NCBI GenBank assembly: GCA_025769875.1
Contig: JAGFNK010000064.1
Location: 96,788-160,787, forward strand
DNA from: Russula earlei
Taxonomy: Eukaryota > Basidiomycota > Agaricomycetes > Russulales > Russulaceae
DNA length: 64,000 nucleotides
Direction: 5' to 3'
Part shown: in pieces, positions 55,477 to 64,000 of the stretch
Numbering within the stretch: the stretch's first letter is position 1
Layout of the letters: each line of letters opens with the position of its first letter
Notes under the pieces: generated by a model
The model's database searches: none
The model's input: the letters and a program-made list of their open reading frames with translations, nothing else
What the model was told of the DNA's origin: nothing
Translations under genes and position numbers: made by a program

Positions 55477-56259
55477 GCAAAACTGGATCCAGATTCAATT
55501 ACCGCTCCATTCCAGACAGCAAGTAGTGGAAAACGATACGCACGTTTTGAAGGAAGAACTCAGGACCTTCAAAACTTTTCCTTAACAGGTGCAGGAGCAC
55601 GGTGGCATCCTACTGAAAATCCAATAGGAGGATTTTTTGACGTTCAATATAACAACGAAGTCCGACCCGCGGAATACATAAACAATCACTGGTATTTCAT
55701 TGATTGGGACAAGGACGGATTCTACGTGCTTGAGGACAACTTCATTGCCAATCCAGAAGAATTTGGTTTAGGAACCAAAAACAAGCCCTATATCACTGGG
55801 TGGCTGTTTAGAAGCGAACCAGAACAAGACATATCTGTTACCAGTGTCAGCGAGCCAAAGAAATCCGAATCTCCCGAAGACACTCCAGTAATCGAAAAGA
55901 ACAAGGAGCCAATAGACGAACTCACTGAACGTTTCGCCACAGCCATTGATTTGACGCAAGCAGCAGCTGAAATAATGGCTACTACCACCCAAATAGCGAC
56001 ACAAACCACCCATTCTACGTCTGGGAATTTGTACGCAAGTCATCATGGAACCATGTTAGTGCCCATAGTCCCCAATGTGCCACAAGGGGGAGACCCACCA
56101 GATGGAGGATCACCTGGCGGGCGGAGGAGGACCCCCAGGTGGAGGAGGACCACCGGCGGAGGGGGGTACCACCAGGAGGAGTGCCGCCTGGAGGAGGCCC
56201 TCCCCAAGCAGCCATCCCAGGACCTGCTCAAGGAGTCCCTGGAGGAACAGGTTCAATGA
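55477..56259 (+). CDS. Gag-like ORF 1 of young chromovirus (no ATG)
   Basis: Open from 55,477 (just after TAG) to TGA at 56,257-56,259, about 260 codons, but the first Met is deep inside. The N-terminal part reads as folded protein (ARFEGRTQDLQNFSL, NNHWYFIDWDKDGFYVLEDN), the middle is acidic, and the end is a Gly/Pro-rich low-complexity region around 56,095-56,230. Frame use in that region suggests +1 shifts near 56,115 and 56,160, after which a different frame continues to a stop at 56,298-56,300. The ORF may be reached by splicing (an AG precedes it), by a non-AUG start, or the element may be defective. The assignment to gag rests on position. Confidence 0.6.
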   Translation, partial: AKLDPDSITAPFQTASSGKRYARFEGRTQDLQNFSLTGAGARWHPTENPIGGFFDVQYNNEVRPAEYINNHWYFIDWDKDGFYVLEDNFIANPEEFGLGTKNKPYITGWLFRSEPEQDISVTSVSEPKKSESPEDTPVIEKNKEPIDELTERFATAIDLTQAAAEIMATTTQIATQTTHSTSGNLYASHHGTMLVPIVPNVPQGGDPPDGGSPGGRRRTPRWRRTTGGGGYHQEECRLEEALPKQPSQDLLKESLEEQVQ

Positions 56260-56691
56260 GAGGACGATGCTTACTGAGCATGCTCGGTCATGCTCAGTAA
56301 GCTGCTGAGTAAGAAGACTCTTCTTGATGAGTAAGAGTTTCCACTGTCCACGTGTTTACTACTTTTAGTGCACGTGTAAGCACCTGATTCATTTCTTGTT
56401 AGTTAGTTTAGGGCCGGTCATTTGAAGACTTGTAGTTTGGCTAGGGAATAGTGTCGTCTTATAAGGCCCTTATATAGTTCTATTAGGGTCCTTAGAGTCG
56501 ACCCTAATACTTCTATTAAGGTCCTTAGTATTGCCTTATAGTCGTTCTATAGTTATTAGAGTTGGTCTAATAACGCGTTGTAGGGCCTTTGATACTAGGT
56601 TAGTGCCTCTTGTAGAGCTCCTAGAGTCGTTCCAAAGGGTCCTTAGGAAGGCCCTAATACTGTCTTTTGTTGCTAGAAGGGTTGCCTTTAA
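56260..56691. other. Non-coding block inside gag, with strong hairpin
   Basis: About 430 bases between the two gag blocks. It opens with a 14-bp perfect hairpin (GCTTACTGAGCATG, loop CTCGGT, inverse arm; 56,269-56,302). It continues with short degenerate repeats of TTAGGGTCCTTAG and GGCCCTAATAC (about 56,460-56,670). Stops occur in all frames. It may be an intron, a translation-control region or a nested insertion. Confidence 0.5.
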
Positions 56692-57758
56692 GTGGGGCTT
56701 GCTGTATGTCGATTGTGCCGAGAATCGCTCGCGCAACAATGCGCGCGCGATATTGTGGACACCTCTAAACCTCCAGCAATGTACGCAGGAAATAGGAAGA
56801 AGACTATACAGTTCATGAAAGAATTTGAGCTGTATAGGATCATGAATTCTCAAAGTAGTGTCATGACAGTGCCATACGAAAGAGTGGCCTGCGCCTTATC
56901 CTTCATAAAAGGAGACAAAGTTGACGGTTGGGTAATTCAACAACTAGAAGCTTTAATAAGAAGAGTACAAGGAGATCATGCGCTCCAGTTACCACCAACT
57001 CACCTTCGAGAAGATGAAGACCTATGGAACCTCTTTTCAACAGACTTCCTGAATCAGTGGCATGACAGTACCACTATAGAGGATGCCACGATGAACATCC
57101 AACAACTCACCATGAAGGAAGGAGAGTTGGATGACTACATCGCAACCTTTAATCAATATCTTCTCATGTCTGGATGGCCTAGAAACACTCAAGGAACGGT
57201 CAAACTGTTCAGAGATGGGCTTAGAAGAAACTTACATGCCATGATCCTCCGAAGAAGGCCCTTACCGGCAGCTGGAAATTTAGATGCATGGCAAACCATA
57301 GCAAGGGAAGAGGCAGCAGCTCTGAACGAAATGAAGAACGCCTTAGGAGCATCCGGAAATCTGAGTTCTAGGGCACAAAGACTTAAAAACTGGAAGGAAA
57401 AGAAAGCCAAAAGGGATCCAAACGCCATGGATGTAGATGTAGTCAAAGCTACATCAAGGCTTAGTGAAGAAGAAAGAAAGAAGCTACAAGCAGAAGGAAA
57501 ATGCTTTATATGCAAAAAGGTGGGACACATGAGCCGGCAATGCCCCCAGAGGAAGAAGAAAGATGATTCCAAACAAAAGGGAAGGATGTCAAGGCTCGAA
57601 CCACTGAAGCAGAGGAAGACGAACCTGCAAAGAGCTCTAAAGAAGAAGAACAACCCCCTGCCTATGACATCAATAGCATTATGGCAGCTATTAAAGGGAT
57701 GAAGACAGAAGAAAAGGATGCCTTCCTGGACAAGATAATGGCTGATGAGGATTTTTGA
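56692..57758 (+). CDS. Gag (capsid/nucleocapsid) of young chromovirus
   Basis: Capsid-type region: YAGNRKKTIQFMKEFELYR, FIKGDKVDGWVIQQLEAL, WNLFSTDFLNQWHD, MKEGELDDYIATFNQYLLM. A nucleocapsid zinc knuckle CFICKKVGHMSRQC (CX2CX4HX4C) follows near residue 270. The first-frame reading stops at 57,702, but the family-typical tail (EEEQPPAYDINSIMAAIKG, EEKDAFLDKIMADEDF, stop 57,756-57,758) lies in the -1 frame. The switch point is AAAAGGGA at 57,575-57,582. It may be a lost G or a programmed -1 shift. The true N-terminus is unclear; PPAMYAGN (57 codons-scale after 56,760) is where homology-like sequence starts. Confidence 0.82.
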
Positions 57759-59919
57759 TAAGCCCGAGGTCGATGGCCAGACTTAGGGCAGCAGTAACTC
57801 GCACCGTGTACATTAGGAGAATTGCAACTATGAACGTACCTTTCTCATTTCACACGGCACGAGGGATGGCCACGGAAAAGGCACTACTAGACAGTGGAGC
57901 AACAGAAAACTTCTTGGATGAAGAAACCTGGAAAAGACTAGGAATAGGAAAACAAGATCTTCGAGAACCAATGATGGTCCGAAATGTCGATGGGACTGAG
58001 AACAAAAAAGGAGAGCTAAAGCACTTCTGTTGGCTTAGGGTCCATTATAACAAGAGGAACAAGTTACAAAAGTTTTACATCACGTCCCTGGGAGGAGATC
58101 GGGTCATACTAGGATACCCCTTTCTCTGGGAATTTGAACCAACCATAGATTGGAAGAATGGAGTACTCAAGGAAGGATCCTTGCGCCTAGAAAGCGCACG
58201 ACTCAAGTATCTCGATCTCTATATCAAATCCTTGCAACTAAAAGCAGTCAAGAAATGCGGAAAGCCCAAAGAGGACCAAGCCCTATATATACAGAAAACG
58301 AGCTTAGCTCAAGAATGGGCCAGAGATCAAAATCTTAAGACTCAGAAACTGACAGAGCAAGATTTGCCCGAAGAATATCATCGACATGCAAAAGTCTTTT
58401 CTAAAGAGGCTTCGACACGCTTCCCCCCTAGTAGAGAAGAAGATATGAAGATAAATCTGTTCCCTGACGCGCCCAGATCCCTGGATTGCAAGATTTATCC
58501 CCTGTCTCAAGAAGAAAAGGAATACTTAAGAAAATATCTCGAAGAAGAACTCGAGAAAGGATACATCAAACCTGGAGCCTCCAATTATGTATCACCAGTA
58601 TTCTTTATTGGCAAAAAGGACAGCAAAGAAAAGAGACTAATAATTGACTACCGGAAGTTGAACCAGTGGACAATACCAGACAATGACACACTGGAAAGCA
58701 TTCAAAGGATCATGGAGCGCATTCAGAACAATGGACTATTCTCAAAATTCGACATAGTTAAAGGATATAACAATATGAGGATTGCGGAAGAAGACCAGTC
58801 GAAAGCGGCTTTCAAGACACCTATGGGGACTTACATTCCGAAAGTAATGCAATTTGGATTAAGAAATGCCCCGGCATACTTCTCGCGCTCTATGAGAAGA
58901 GATTTTCGATCATTGCTTCAAAAATATCCAGAGAACATTGCCAATTACCTGGATGACTGGATCGTCATGACCCCTAAAGGAGCCCACACTCTACATCGAC
59001 AAATCGTACATGAATTCCTGGATTTGATGGAACAAAACTCGTACTTCCTAAAAGTATCTAAGTGCGAGTTTGAAAAGAACAGAATAGAAGTCCTAGGATG
59101 GATAGCTGAAGAAGGAAGAATACGAGTGGACCCTTCAAAAATCAAAGGACTAAGCGAATGGCCAAGAGAGTGTAAAGACAAGACAGACATACAAGTAACC
59201 TTGGGAATGATAGGGTATCATCGACCCTTCATACCAAACTTTTCAACTATAGCCTCTGCCTATAACGCGGTTGCTCAAGAAAGGAGTACCTTTCCAGTGG
59301 ACGGACGAATGCCGAGAAGCTCTAGACAAACTGATCAAAGCAATCACAAGTGACCCAATACTCTGGCAGCCGAACTTCAAGAGACAGTTCTTTTTGGACG
59401 TTGATGCAGTCGTCCTATGCTCTAGGGGCCATCCTCTATCAGTATGATGAGGACCAGATAAGAAGAGAAGTGGGATATTATTCCAGGACCCTAAATTCCG
59501 CAGAACGAAACTATGCAGTATGGGATAGAGAATTCCTAGCATTGGTCGCCGCCCTCAAAAACTGGAGGCATCTCTTGCTGGGATCACCCCATAAGGTGGT
59601 GGTCTTTACAGATCACAAAAACCTAATGTACTATCGAGAACCTCAAAAGTTGAGGGACCGGGTGGCAAGATACCTCCCTATAGTGGCACAATACAATCTA
59701 GAACTGCGACACCAACCAGGGAAAAGAAATAGGGCAGACGGATTATCTCGAAGACCTGACTACAAATCAGATGTTCCAGAAAAGGAAGAGGTCACCGCCT
59801 TACCAGATGAACTATTTGTTCAAGTTCTAGAAGTTACGGCCATGGAGGAAAGAACCAAGCTTGACCAAAAAAAGGAAGAAGGAGCAAGACTCCTGAAACT
59901 GATGGAAAGACAACTATGA
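57755..59919 (+). pseudogene. Pol: protease, reverse transcriptase, RNase H (frame-broken)
   Basis: It overlaps the gag stop in the -1 frame at TTTTTGA, a plausible gag-pol shift. The aspartic protease has KALLDSGATENFLDEETW. Reverse transcriptase holds RLIIDYRKLNQWTIPDNDTL, FSKFDIVKGYNNMRIAEEDQ, MQFGLRNAPAYFSR and the catalytic ANYLDDWIVM, so the active site is intact. RNase H has FFLDVDA, then SSYALGAILYQYDEDQIRR, YYSRTLNSAERNYAVWDREF and TDHKNLMYY. Three apparent +1 shifts break the frame: near 59,269, near 59,409 (between DVDA and SSYALG) and near 59,905 just before integrase. Without them the polyprotein would be continuous. They may be real mutations or assembly indels. Confidence 0.85.
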
Positions 59920-59959
59920 TCTTAAATTAGTCAATGGACAATGGAGGAAGGATACAGCC

Positions 59960-61672
59960 TTGGTGGTGACAGGAGGCATGGAAGCATACCAGGCAATTCT
60001 TCGAGAATATCATGACGGACCAACAGCAGGACATCCAGGGTTACGCAAAACCTATACTGCAATAAGAAGAGATTATTGGTGGCCCAATCAAAGACAAGTG
60101 ATCCAAAATTACGTTAAAGGGTGTGCAACATGTCAATCAAATAAAACAATCACAAGACGTAATGAGCCACCAATTTATCCAATAACACTAGAAACGGAAG
60201 CAACCCCCTTTCAGACGATAGCCTTGGATTTTATCACCAAGTTACCATCATCCAAAGGATACGACTCCATACTCACAATAACTGATCATGACTGCACCAA
60301 GGCAGTCATACTTCTTCCCTTTAAGGAAACTATGGGAACGGAAGACCTAGCCAAGATTTATTACGAGAGGGTCTTCCCATTTGTAGGCTTACCAAGCAAG
60401 ATCATTTCAGACAGGGACACCCGCTTTACGTCAAAGCTAGCTCAAGAAATTTGTCGACAACTCAAAATAGACAGGAACATGAGTACGGCGTATCACCCCC
60501 AAACTGATGGGCAATCAGAAAGAACCAATCAAACTGTAGAAACAATACTGCGGATATATTGTAATTTCCAACAAGACAATTGGGCGGACTTATTGCCAGT
60601 AACTCAGTACATTATTAACTCACATACCTCTAGCGCTACACAACAAACCCCATACGAGTTGTGGATGGGATTCCTCCCAAAGGCCCACCAATCAGCTATA
60701 GTAGGAAACTTCCCAAAATTAGAAGAAAGAAAGGAATCATTGCAAAAGGCAAGGCGGGACGCCCAGAAAGCTATCCTGTTAGGGCATAGACTGCTGAAGA
60801 AGAAAATAGGGTTTAAACCATATAAAGAGGGGGATAAAGTATGGTTAGAAGGGAAGAACATCAAAACGTTCCAGCCTATGGCCAAACTAGCCGCAAAAAG
60901 ACTTGGACCATTCAAGATCAAAGAAGTGATAAGCCCAGTAGCCTACAAATTACAATTACCAGATCGATGGAAGGTGCATGATGTCTTCCATGCTAACCTT
61001 CTACATCCATATCAGGAGACGGAAGAGTATGGCGCAAATTACGAAGAACCGCCACCAGATGTCGTAAATGATGAACAGGAGTGGGAACTCGAAAACGTTT
61101 TGGGGTCAAGGCGTGTTGGGAGGAAGAAACAGCTGCAGTATTACGTTCGTTGGAAGGGATACTCCTCTGCTCACGACTCTTGGGAGCCAGCCACAAATCT
61201 ACACGCCCCCGACCTCGTGAAGGACTTTCACAAAGCAAACCCTGCAGCCATTAGGACTATAAAAATCTGCATGGAAAGCGACACAGATCCCAGTAGGCCT
61301 TCATCCCCCATTGAAGATCTTTGTCGACGACTCAGTCGCACCCATATTGACCAATTACTCCCCGTCTTTCTTGACCTTGTTGGTAACAGAACAACTATGT
61401 CTACAGATGAACGAGCATCGCCCTCCTATCATGTTCGAACACCTTCCCCATCTCTCCCTGACCTCGAGTACCTCGAAACAGTCGTTTCCCCTGGGCCTAC
61501 AACAGAAGAATCGACTAGTCCGGTTCCCATCATGTCCGAGTCCCCTACGAGTACCTACGTGGACCCCGATGTTCCCGGAGAAGGATGGGAACGCTATGAC
61601 CCCAGTCAACACCTTGTCCACATCACTATTCCAAACGACTGGCATGAGCTCGTCCCCGCCAAATATATTTGA
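59960..61672 (+). CDS. Integrase with chromodomain
   Basis: HHCC zinc-binding region: EYHDGPTAGHPGLRKTY ... GCATCQSNK. The catalytic core has DFITKLPSSKGYDSILTITD (first Asp), FVGLPSKIISDRDTRFTSKL (second Asp) and TAYHPQTDGQSERTNQTVE (Glu), so DD(35)E is intact. The GPY/F-type C-terminal region (LAAKRLGPFKIKEVISPVAY, KVHDVFHANLLHPYQETEE) is followed by a chromodomain (WELENVLGSRRVGRKK, LQYYVRWKGYSSAHDSWEPA) that targets insertion to chromatin marks. A Ser/Pro-rich tail leads to TGA at 61,670-61,672. The 59,960 start is an arbitrary frame entry; pol sequence upstream (59,912 on) belongs to the same frame. Confidence 0.9.
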   Translation: MVVTGGMEAYQAILREYHDGPTAGHPGLRKTYTAIRRDYWWPNQRQVIQNYVKGCATCQSNKTITRRNEPPIYPITLETEATPFQTIALDFITKLPSSKGYDSILTITDHDCTKAVILLPFKETMGTEDLAKIYYERVFPFVGLPSKIISDRDTRFTSKLAQEICRQLKIDRNMSTAYHPQTDGQSERTNQTVETILRIYCNFQQDNWADLLPVTQYIINSHTSSATQQTPYELWMGFLPKAHQSAIVGNFPKLEERKESLQKARRDAQKAILLGHRLLKKKIGFKPYKEGDKVWLEGKNIKTFQPMAKLAAKRLGPFKIKEVISPVAYKLQLPDRWKVHDVFHANLLHPYQETEEYGANYEEPPPDVVNDEQEWELENVLGSRRVGRKKQLQYYVRWKGYSSAHDSWEPATNLHAPDLVKDFHKANPAAIRTIKICMESDTDPSRPSSPIEDLCRRLSRTHIDQLLPVFLDLVGNRTTMSTDERASPSYHVRTPSPSLPDLEYLETVVSPGPTTEESTSPVPIMSESPTSTYVDPDVPGEGWERYDPSQHLVHITIPNDWHELVPAKYI

Positions 61673-62854
61673 TGGGGTGTGGGTGGAAACCAGGGCGCAG
61701 AAGAACCGTTCATCTGGGGTTGTCAAGGAAAAGACAAGTTGGTCTTCGGAGAACCCTTACACGCGCATCCTAACTACAACCTCTACCCGGAGTTCCTTCC
61801 AGAGAGTGAAGAAGAATACCCTGACGTTCTTACAGCCGACATCCCGAATTTCCCTCTCCACATGTTTCACTCCCTCCTCACCTCAGTCACACACACGTTG
61901 GGAGACGCTGGAGTCGAAGCCGAAATATGGCGCATTAACCAGCATTCCACGCGACTCGCTAGCTTGGCTCGACAAAATCAACTACTTAACGAGCGACAGA
62001 AAGCTATTCAGCGAGAAAGAGATCAATTGGCTCTCGATAGAGCTCGAGCGGAGGATATCTACCAGGGAGCGTATTCTCGTCTCAGAGCAGCCAAATTCCT
62101 CCCTCGAGCACGAGAGATGTGGGCTCTTATCACAAGAGCGAATGGCCCGCGAGGCGTTTTGGAGGGTACGGGACTACGGCAAGAGGAGCTCATCCTACCT
62201 GAGGTACAAGTCCTCGTTGCCCGCCACGTTGCAGAAAGAGTTAGAGGAGGGGCTGGAAGCGAAGATTCTCAGGACGACGAGGGAGGAGAAGCAGGACCAT
62301 CTACAAGAGGTCATGAGGAGGAAGAGATTGAGCGAGGAAAGTTTTCTCGCCCTCCGACCCCCCCTTACAATACAGGAATGGCTAAATGGTGGCAGCTCAT
62401 GTACGAGCACAAGTGCCGATGGTGTGGTTGGAAAGGACATTGGGACCGACATTGCGAAACACCCCACTACGCCTGCATCTCTCGTCGACAATGCATCATC
62501 CCCAACAATCACAAATTCTTCCAACCCATAGAACGGTGCAGTCATTTGAGACCACTCTTGCCGGAAGAAAGGACCTTGAGGGGGCATTTGCGAGGCACAG
62601 TGAGTGTCTTAGAAGACGCAGTGACTAACGCACGAGCAGCGTCTACTGCAGTCGACGATCTCAGGATCACTCTTGCTCGCACATCCTGTGCAGTAGAAGG
62701 TCTCAAAGACACACTAACTAGTACCACTGTGGGGACTTCTGCTGCAGAGCGTCTAGTGGCAACTGTCTTAAACGACGGTACTATAAACCTGGATACCCCC
62801 CCTTCCCTCTTTGACTCCGACCCCTATAACTTCACGCCACGCTACACCAGCTGA
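61673..62854 (+). CDS. Extra post-integrase ORF with CCHC zinc knuckle
   Basis: Open in the integrase frame directly after the single TGA at 61,670; no ATG lies near its beginning. It encodes about 390 residues: an acidic start (PEFLPESEEEYPDVLTADIP), helical charged segments (LNERQKAIQRERDQLALDRA, predicted coiled coil), an acidic linker (SEDSQDDEGGEAGPSTRG), then a CX2CX4HX4C knuckle CRWCGWKGHWDRHC with a second Cys/His patch (CETPHYACISRRQCIIP). A leucine-rich helical tail follows. It occupies the env position but shows no membrane span or signal peptide, so it is not envelope-like. It probably binds nucleic acid. A competing open frame, 61,311-62,531, looks like its shadow. Confidence 0.65.
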   Translation, partial: WGVGGNQGAEEPFIWGCQGKDKLVFGEPLHAHPNYNLYPEFLPESEEEYPDVLTADIPNFPLHMFHSLLTSVTHTLGDAGVEAEIWRINQHSTRLASLARQNQLLNERQKAIQRERDQLALDRARAEDIYQGAYSRLRAAKFLPRAREMWALITRANGPRGVLEGTGLRQEELILPEVQVLVARHVAERVRGGAGSEDSQDDEGGEAGPSTRGHEEEEIERGKFSRPPTPPYNTGMAKWWQLMYEHKCRWCGWKGHWDRHCETPHYACISRRQCIIPNNHKFFQPIERCSHLRPLLPEERTLRGHLRGTVSVLEDAVTNARAASTAVDDLRITLARTSCAVEGLKDTLTSTTVGTSAAERLVATVLNDGTINLDTPPSLFDSDPYNFTPRYTS

Positions 62855-63257
62855 AGCAAGGTCTGGGTCAGAACCCCCACTTACTGGACGAGGAAGGCGA
62901 GGAAGAGGTGGTAATAGACAACCCCCACGACGAAGTGCTCGACTTAGAGGAGGAACTAGTGCTCCCCCAACTGCAAGACGAGGCGGAGGACTCCCAGTTC
63001 GAGAAGTTCCCAATGCAGTACGCTTAGCCTCGACTTCGCGACGTATGCCTAGGGCTAGTACTTCTGATCTCGCACTAGCCACGACCCAAGCTGAGATGAA
63101 AGAATATGAATATCACAAGGAACTGACTTCTCTACAATACAATCCAAAACGTATTGACAGAGATGTCTCCACCCTCCTCACTGAACAAGATGCTCTGGAC
63201 ATAACTGAAGGATGGGAAGGCGAATGGGTCGAAGGATATCATGGAGTGAGTGACTAG
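62811..63257 (+). CDS. Terminal basic ORF of young chromovirus
   Basis: Overlaps the end of the zinc-knuckle ORF in the +1 frame and may be its continuation. It is Arg/Gly/Pro-rich (SEPPLTGRGRRGRGGNRQPP, RRSARLRGGTSAPPTARRGG), then an acidic end (LTEQDALDITEGWEGEWVEG) before TAG at 63,255-63,257. The RGG-like content suggests RNA binding. No family recognised. Confidence 0.5.
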   Translation: MTPTPITSRHATPAEARSGSEPPLTGRGRRGRGGNRQPPRRSARLRGGTSAPPTARRGGGLPVREVPNAVRLASTSRRMPRASTSDLALATTQAEMKEYEYHKELTSLQYNPKRIDRDVSTLLTEQDALDITEGWEGEWVEGYHGVSD

Positions 63258-63274
63258 GTCGTGCCAGACCTAGC

Positions 63275-63289
63275 CTGGAGGGGGAATGG
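63275..63289 (+). other. Polypurine tract of young chromovirus
   Basis: GGAGGGGGAATGG immediately precedes the 3' LTR TGTTAAG, as expected for the plus-strand DNA primer. Confidence 0.8.
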
Positions 63290-63853
63290 TGTTAAGATTC
63301 TCTTGATTCTCGAACTGTCATCTGTTTTCTGCTGACTCGTCTGTGATTACTCATGTGTCTGCTTATCAATCTGGCTTAGTGATTGCTTACTGATTGGCTG
63401 ACTGATCATTTACTGATTGCTTAGTGATTGCTTACCGATTGCTTAGTGATTGCTTACTGACTAGCTGACTGATACTAGGAAAGAATGACTCACGCGTGAG
63501 TCATTTCCAACATTCTGAATTGCGCTTTCTGTATTTGGATACTACTGGTTCTCAGCTACTTACACCCCGAGTTTCGTACGAAACGGATCAGTAGTTATCG
63601 AGATATCGTATAAATAGTCTGAGGTACCAAGAAGTCGAGCCTTACGCTCGACTTACACCTTTTCACAAAATCGACCATTTTGTCAAACGATCTAAACAAA
63701 TTATAGTGCAGACTCTAACTGAAAGAGGCCCCTCTCTTTTCTACATTCAATCTTCCTGAGATAATATCAAAGGGTTCGAAGTCTAGTGCTTGAACTATAT
63801 CAAGCAACTCTTTCACAAGAAGAGTCGGCACTAAGATCTATCAGATCTTAACA
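63290..63853 (+). repeat. 3' LTR of young chromovirus
   Basis: The same 564-base sequence as the 5' LTR, with no difference found by eye, including the TGACTCA palindrome (63,485-63,504) and the TATAAATA box. Confidence 0.95.
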
Positions 63854-64000
63854 ATCTATTTGCATTCTCTGTGGGAGCTTTTTGGGTGCTCTCTTCAGGA
63901 CAGAGGTGGGGAAAGTGGATGTAGATTGCTGCAATGTGTTTGCAGAATCTAATCCGTGGATAATCTGTGCAATCACAAGTCAACTTCATCAGATCGATTG
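63854..64000 (-). other. Right flank, probable continuation of older minus-strand element
   Basis: 147 bases to the window edge. On the minus strand a frame reads STFPTSVLKRAPKKLPQRMQ and would continue across the insertion point into the frame that starts at 54,708 (PAYYSVPAILEASS). This fits one older retroelement ORF split by the young insertion. Confidence 0.4.

Larger units (their letters stand above)
54709..63853 (+). mobile_element. Full-length young Ty3/Gypsy chromovirus
   Basis: 9,145 bases bounded by two 564-base LTRs that look identical by eye, so insertion is very recent. Internal order: PBS at the LTR edge, gag (two blocks), protease, reverse transcriptase, RNase H, integrase, chromodomain, extra zinc-knuckle ORF, polypurine tract, 3' LTR. 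This order and the chromodomain place it in Ty3/Gypsy chromoviruses. Flanking 5-base duplications are not seen (GCAGG before, ATCTA after). Several frames are broken by single-base shifts, listed with each part. It sits inside an older minus-strand element. Confidence 0.93.

Noticed and set aside
61311..62531. 406-codon frame as an independent gene
   Set aside because: It overlaps the chromovirus tail and the zinc-knuckle ORF; composition-driven and Ser/Thr-rich. Kept only as a finding.
61673..62854. The post-integrase ORF as an envelope gene
   Set aside because: No signal peptide, membrane span or furin-like site; it has a nucleic-acid-binding zinc knuckle instead.
1..64000. CRISPR arrays, bacterial operons or Shine-Dalgarno sites
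   Set aside because: No regular spacer-repeat arrays; introns and gene families are fungal.

Overview
The window reads as nuclear DNA of a filamentous basidiomycete, most likely an Agaricomycete. Genes on both strands are interrupted by many short GT-AG introns of about 50-80 bases. The gene set fits this group: a fungal Dicer, URC1 uracil catabolism, an Nha1-type antiporter, a Jen-type carboxylate transporter, an Rds1-like ferritin-fold protein, a BTB protein, and Ty3/Gypsy chromoviruses. No species can be named from the sequence alone. Coordinates of spliced genes are start-to-stop spans.

Positions 1-50,500 are a gene-dense chromosomal arm. In order they hold: a partial Ser/Thr-rich protein (-), a Ser/Thr kinase (-), a small unknown protein (-), GPI2/PIG-C (+), Dicer (+), URC1 (+), NHA1 (-), an Artemis/Pso2-like nuclease (+), a split-barrel/ferredoxin-reductase flavoprotein (+), a JEN1-like transporter (-), an unknown basic protein (-), an Rds1-like secreted protein (+), ribonucleotide reductase large subunit (-), a BTB protein (-), KRE33/NAT10 (+), a BEM46-type hydrolase (+), eIF3e (+) and D-lactate dehydrogenase (-). 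These are mostly housekeeping genes and form no evident cluster. Two links are worth noting: JEN1 and DLD1 would together import and oxidise lactate, and Dicer sits in a window rich in palindromes and inverted repeats. Small repeats lie between genes: two copies of a palindromic MITE-like sequence and two copies of a GC-rich repeat of about 500-600 bases. One of the GC-rich copies is nested in a TIR element just upstream of DLD1.

Positions 50,500-64,000 are a transposon island. It contains a TA-flanked TIR element, two LTRs of one family facing each other as a large inverted repeat, a decayed minus-strand chromovirus end (integrase C-terminus and chromodomain), and a plus-strand Ty3/Gypsy chromovirus of about 9.1 kb. 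The two 564-base LTRs of that chromovirus look identical by eye, so it inserted very recently. Its primer-binding site abuts the LTR and can pair with the predicted 5' end of its own RNA, which suggests self-priming. It also carries an extra zinc-knuckle ORF after integrase, in the integrase frame and separated from it by one TGA.

Several frame breaks of the same +1 type occur in Dicer and in the retroelement. They may be mutations or assembly indels and should be checked before anything is called a pseudogene.
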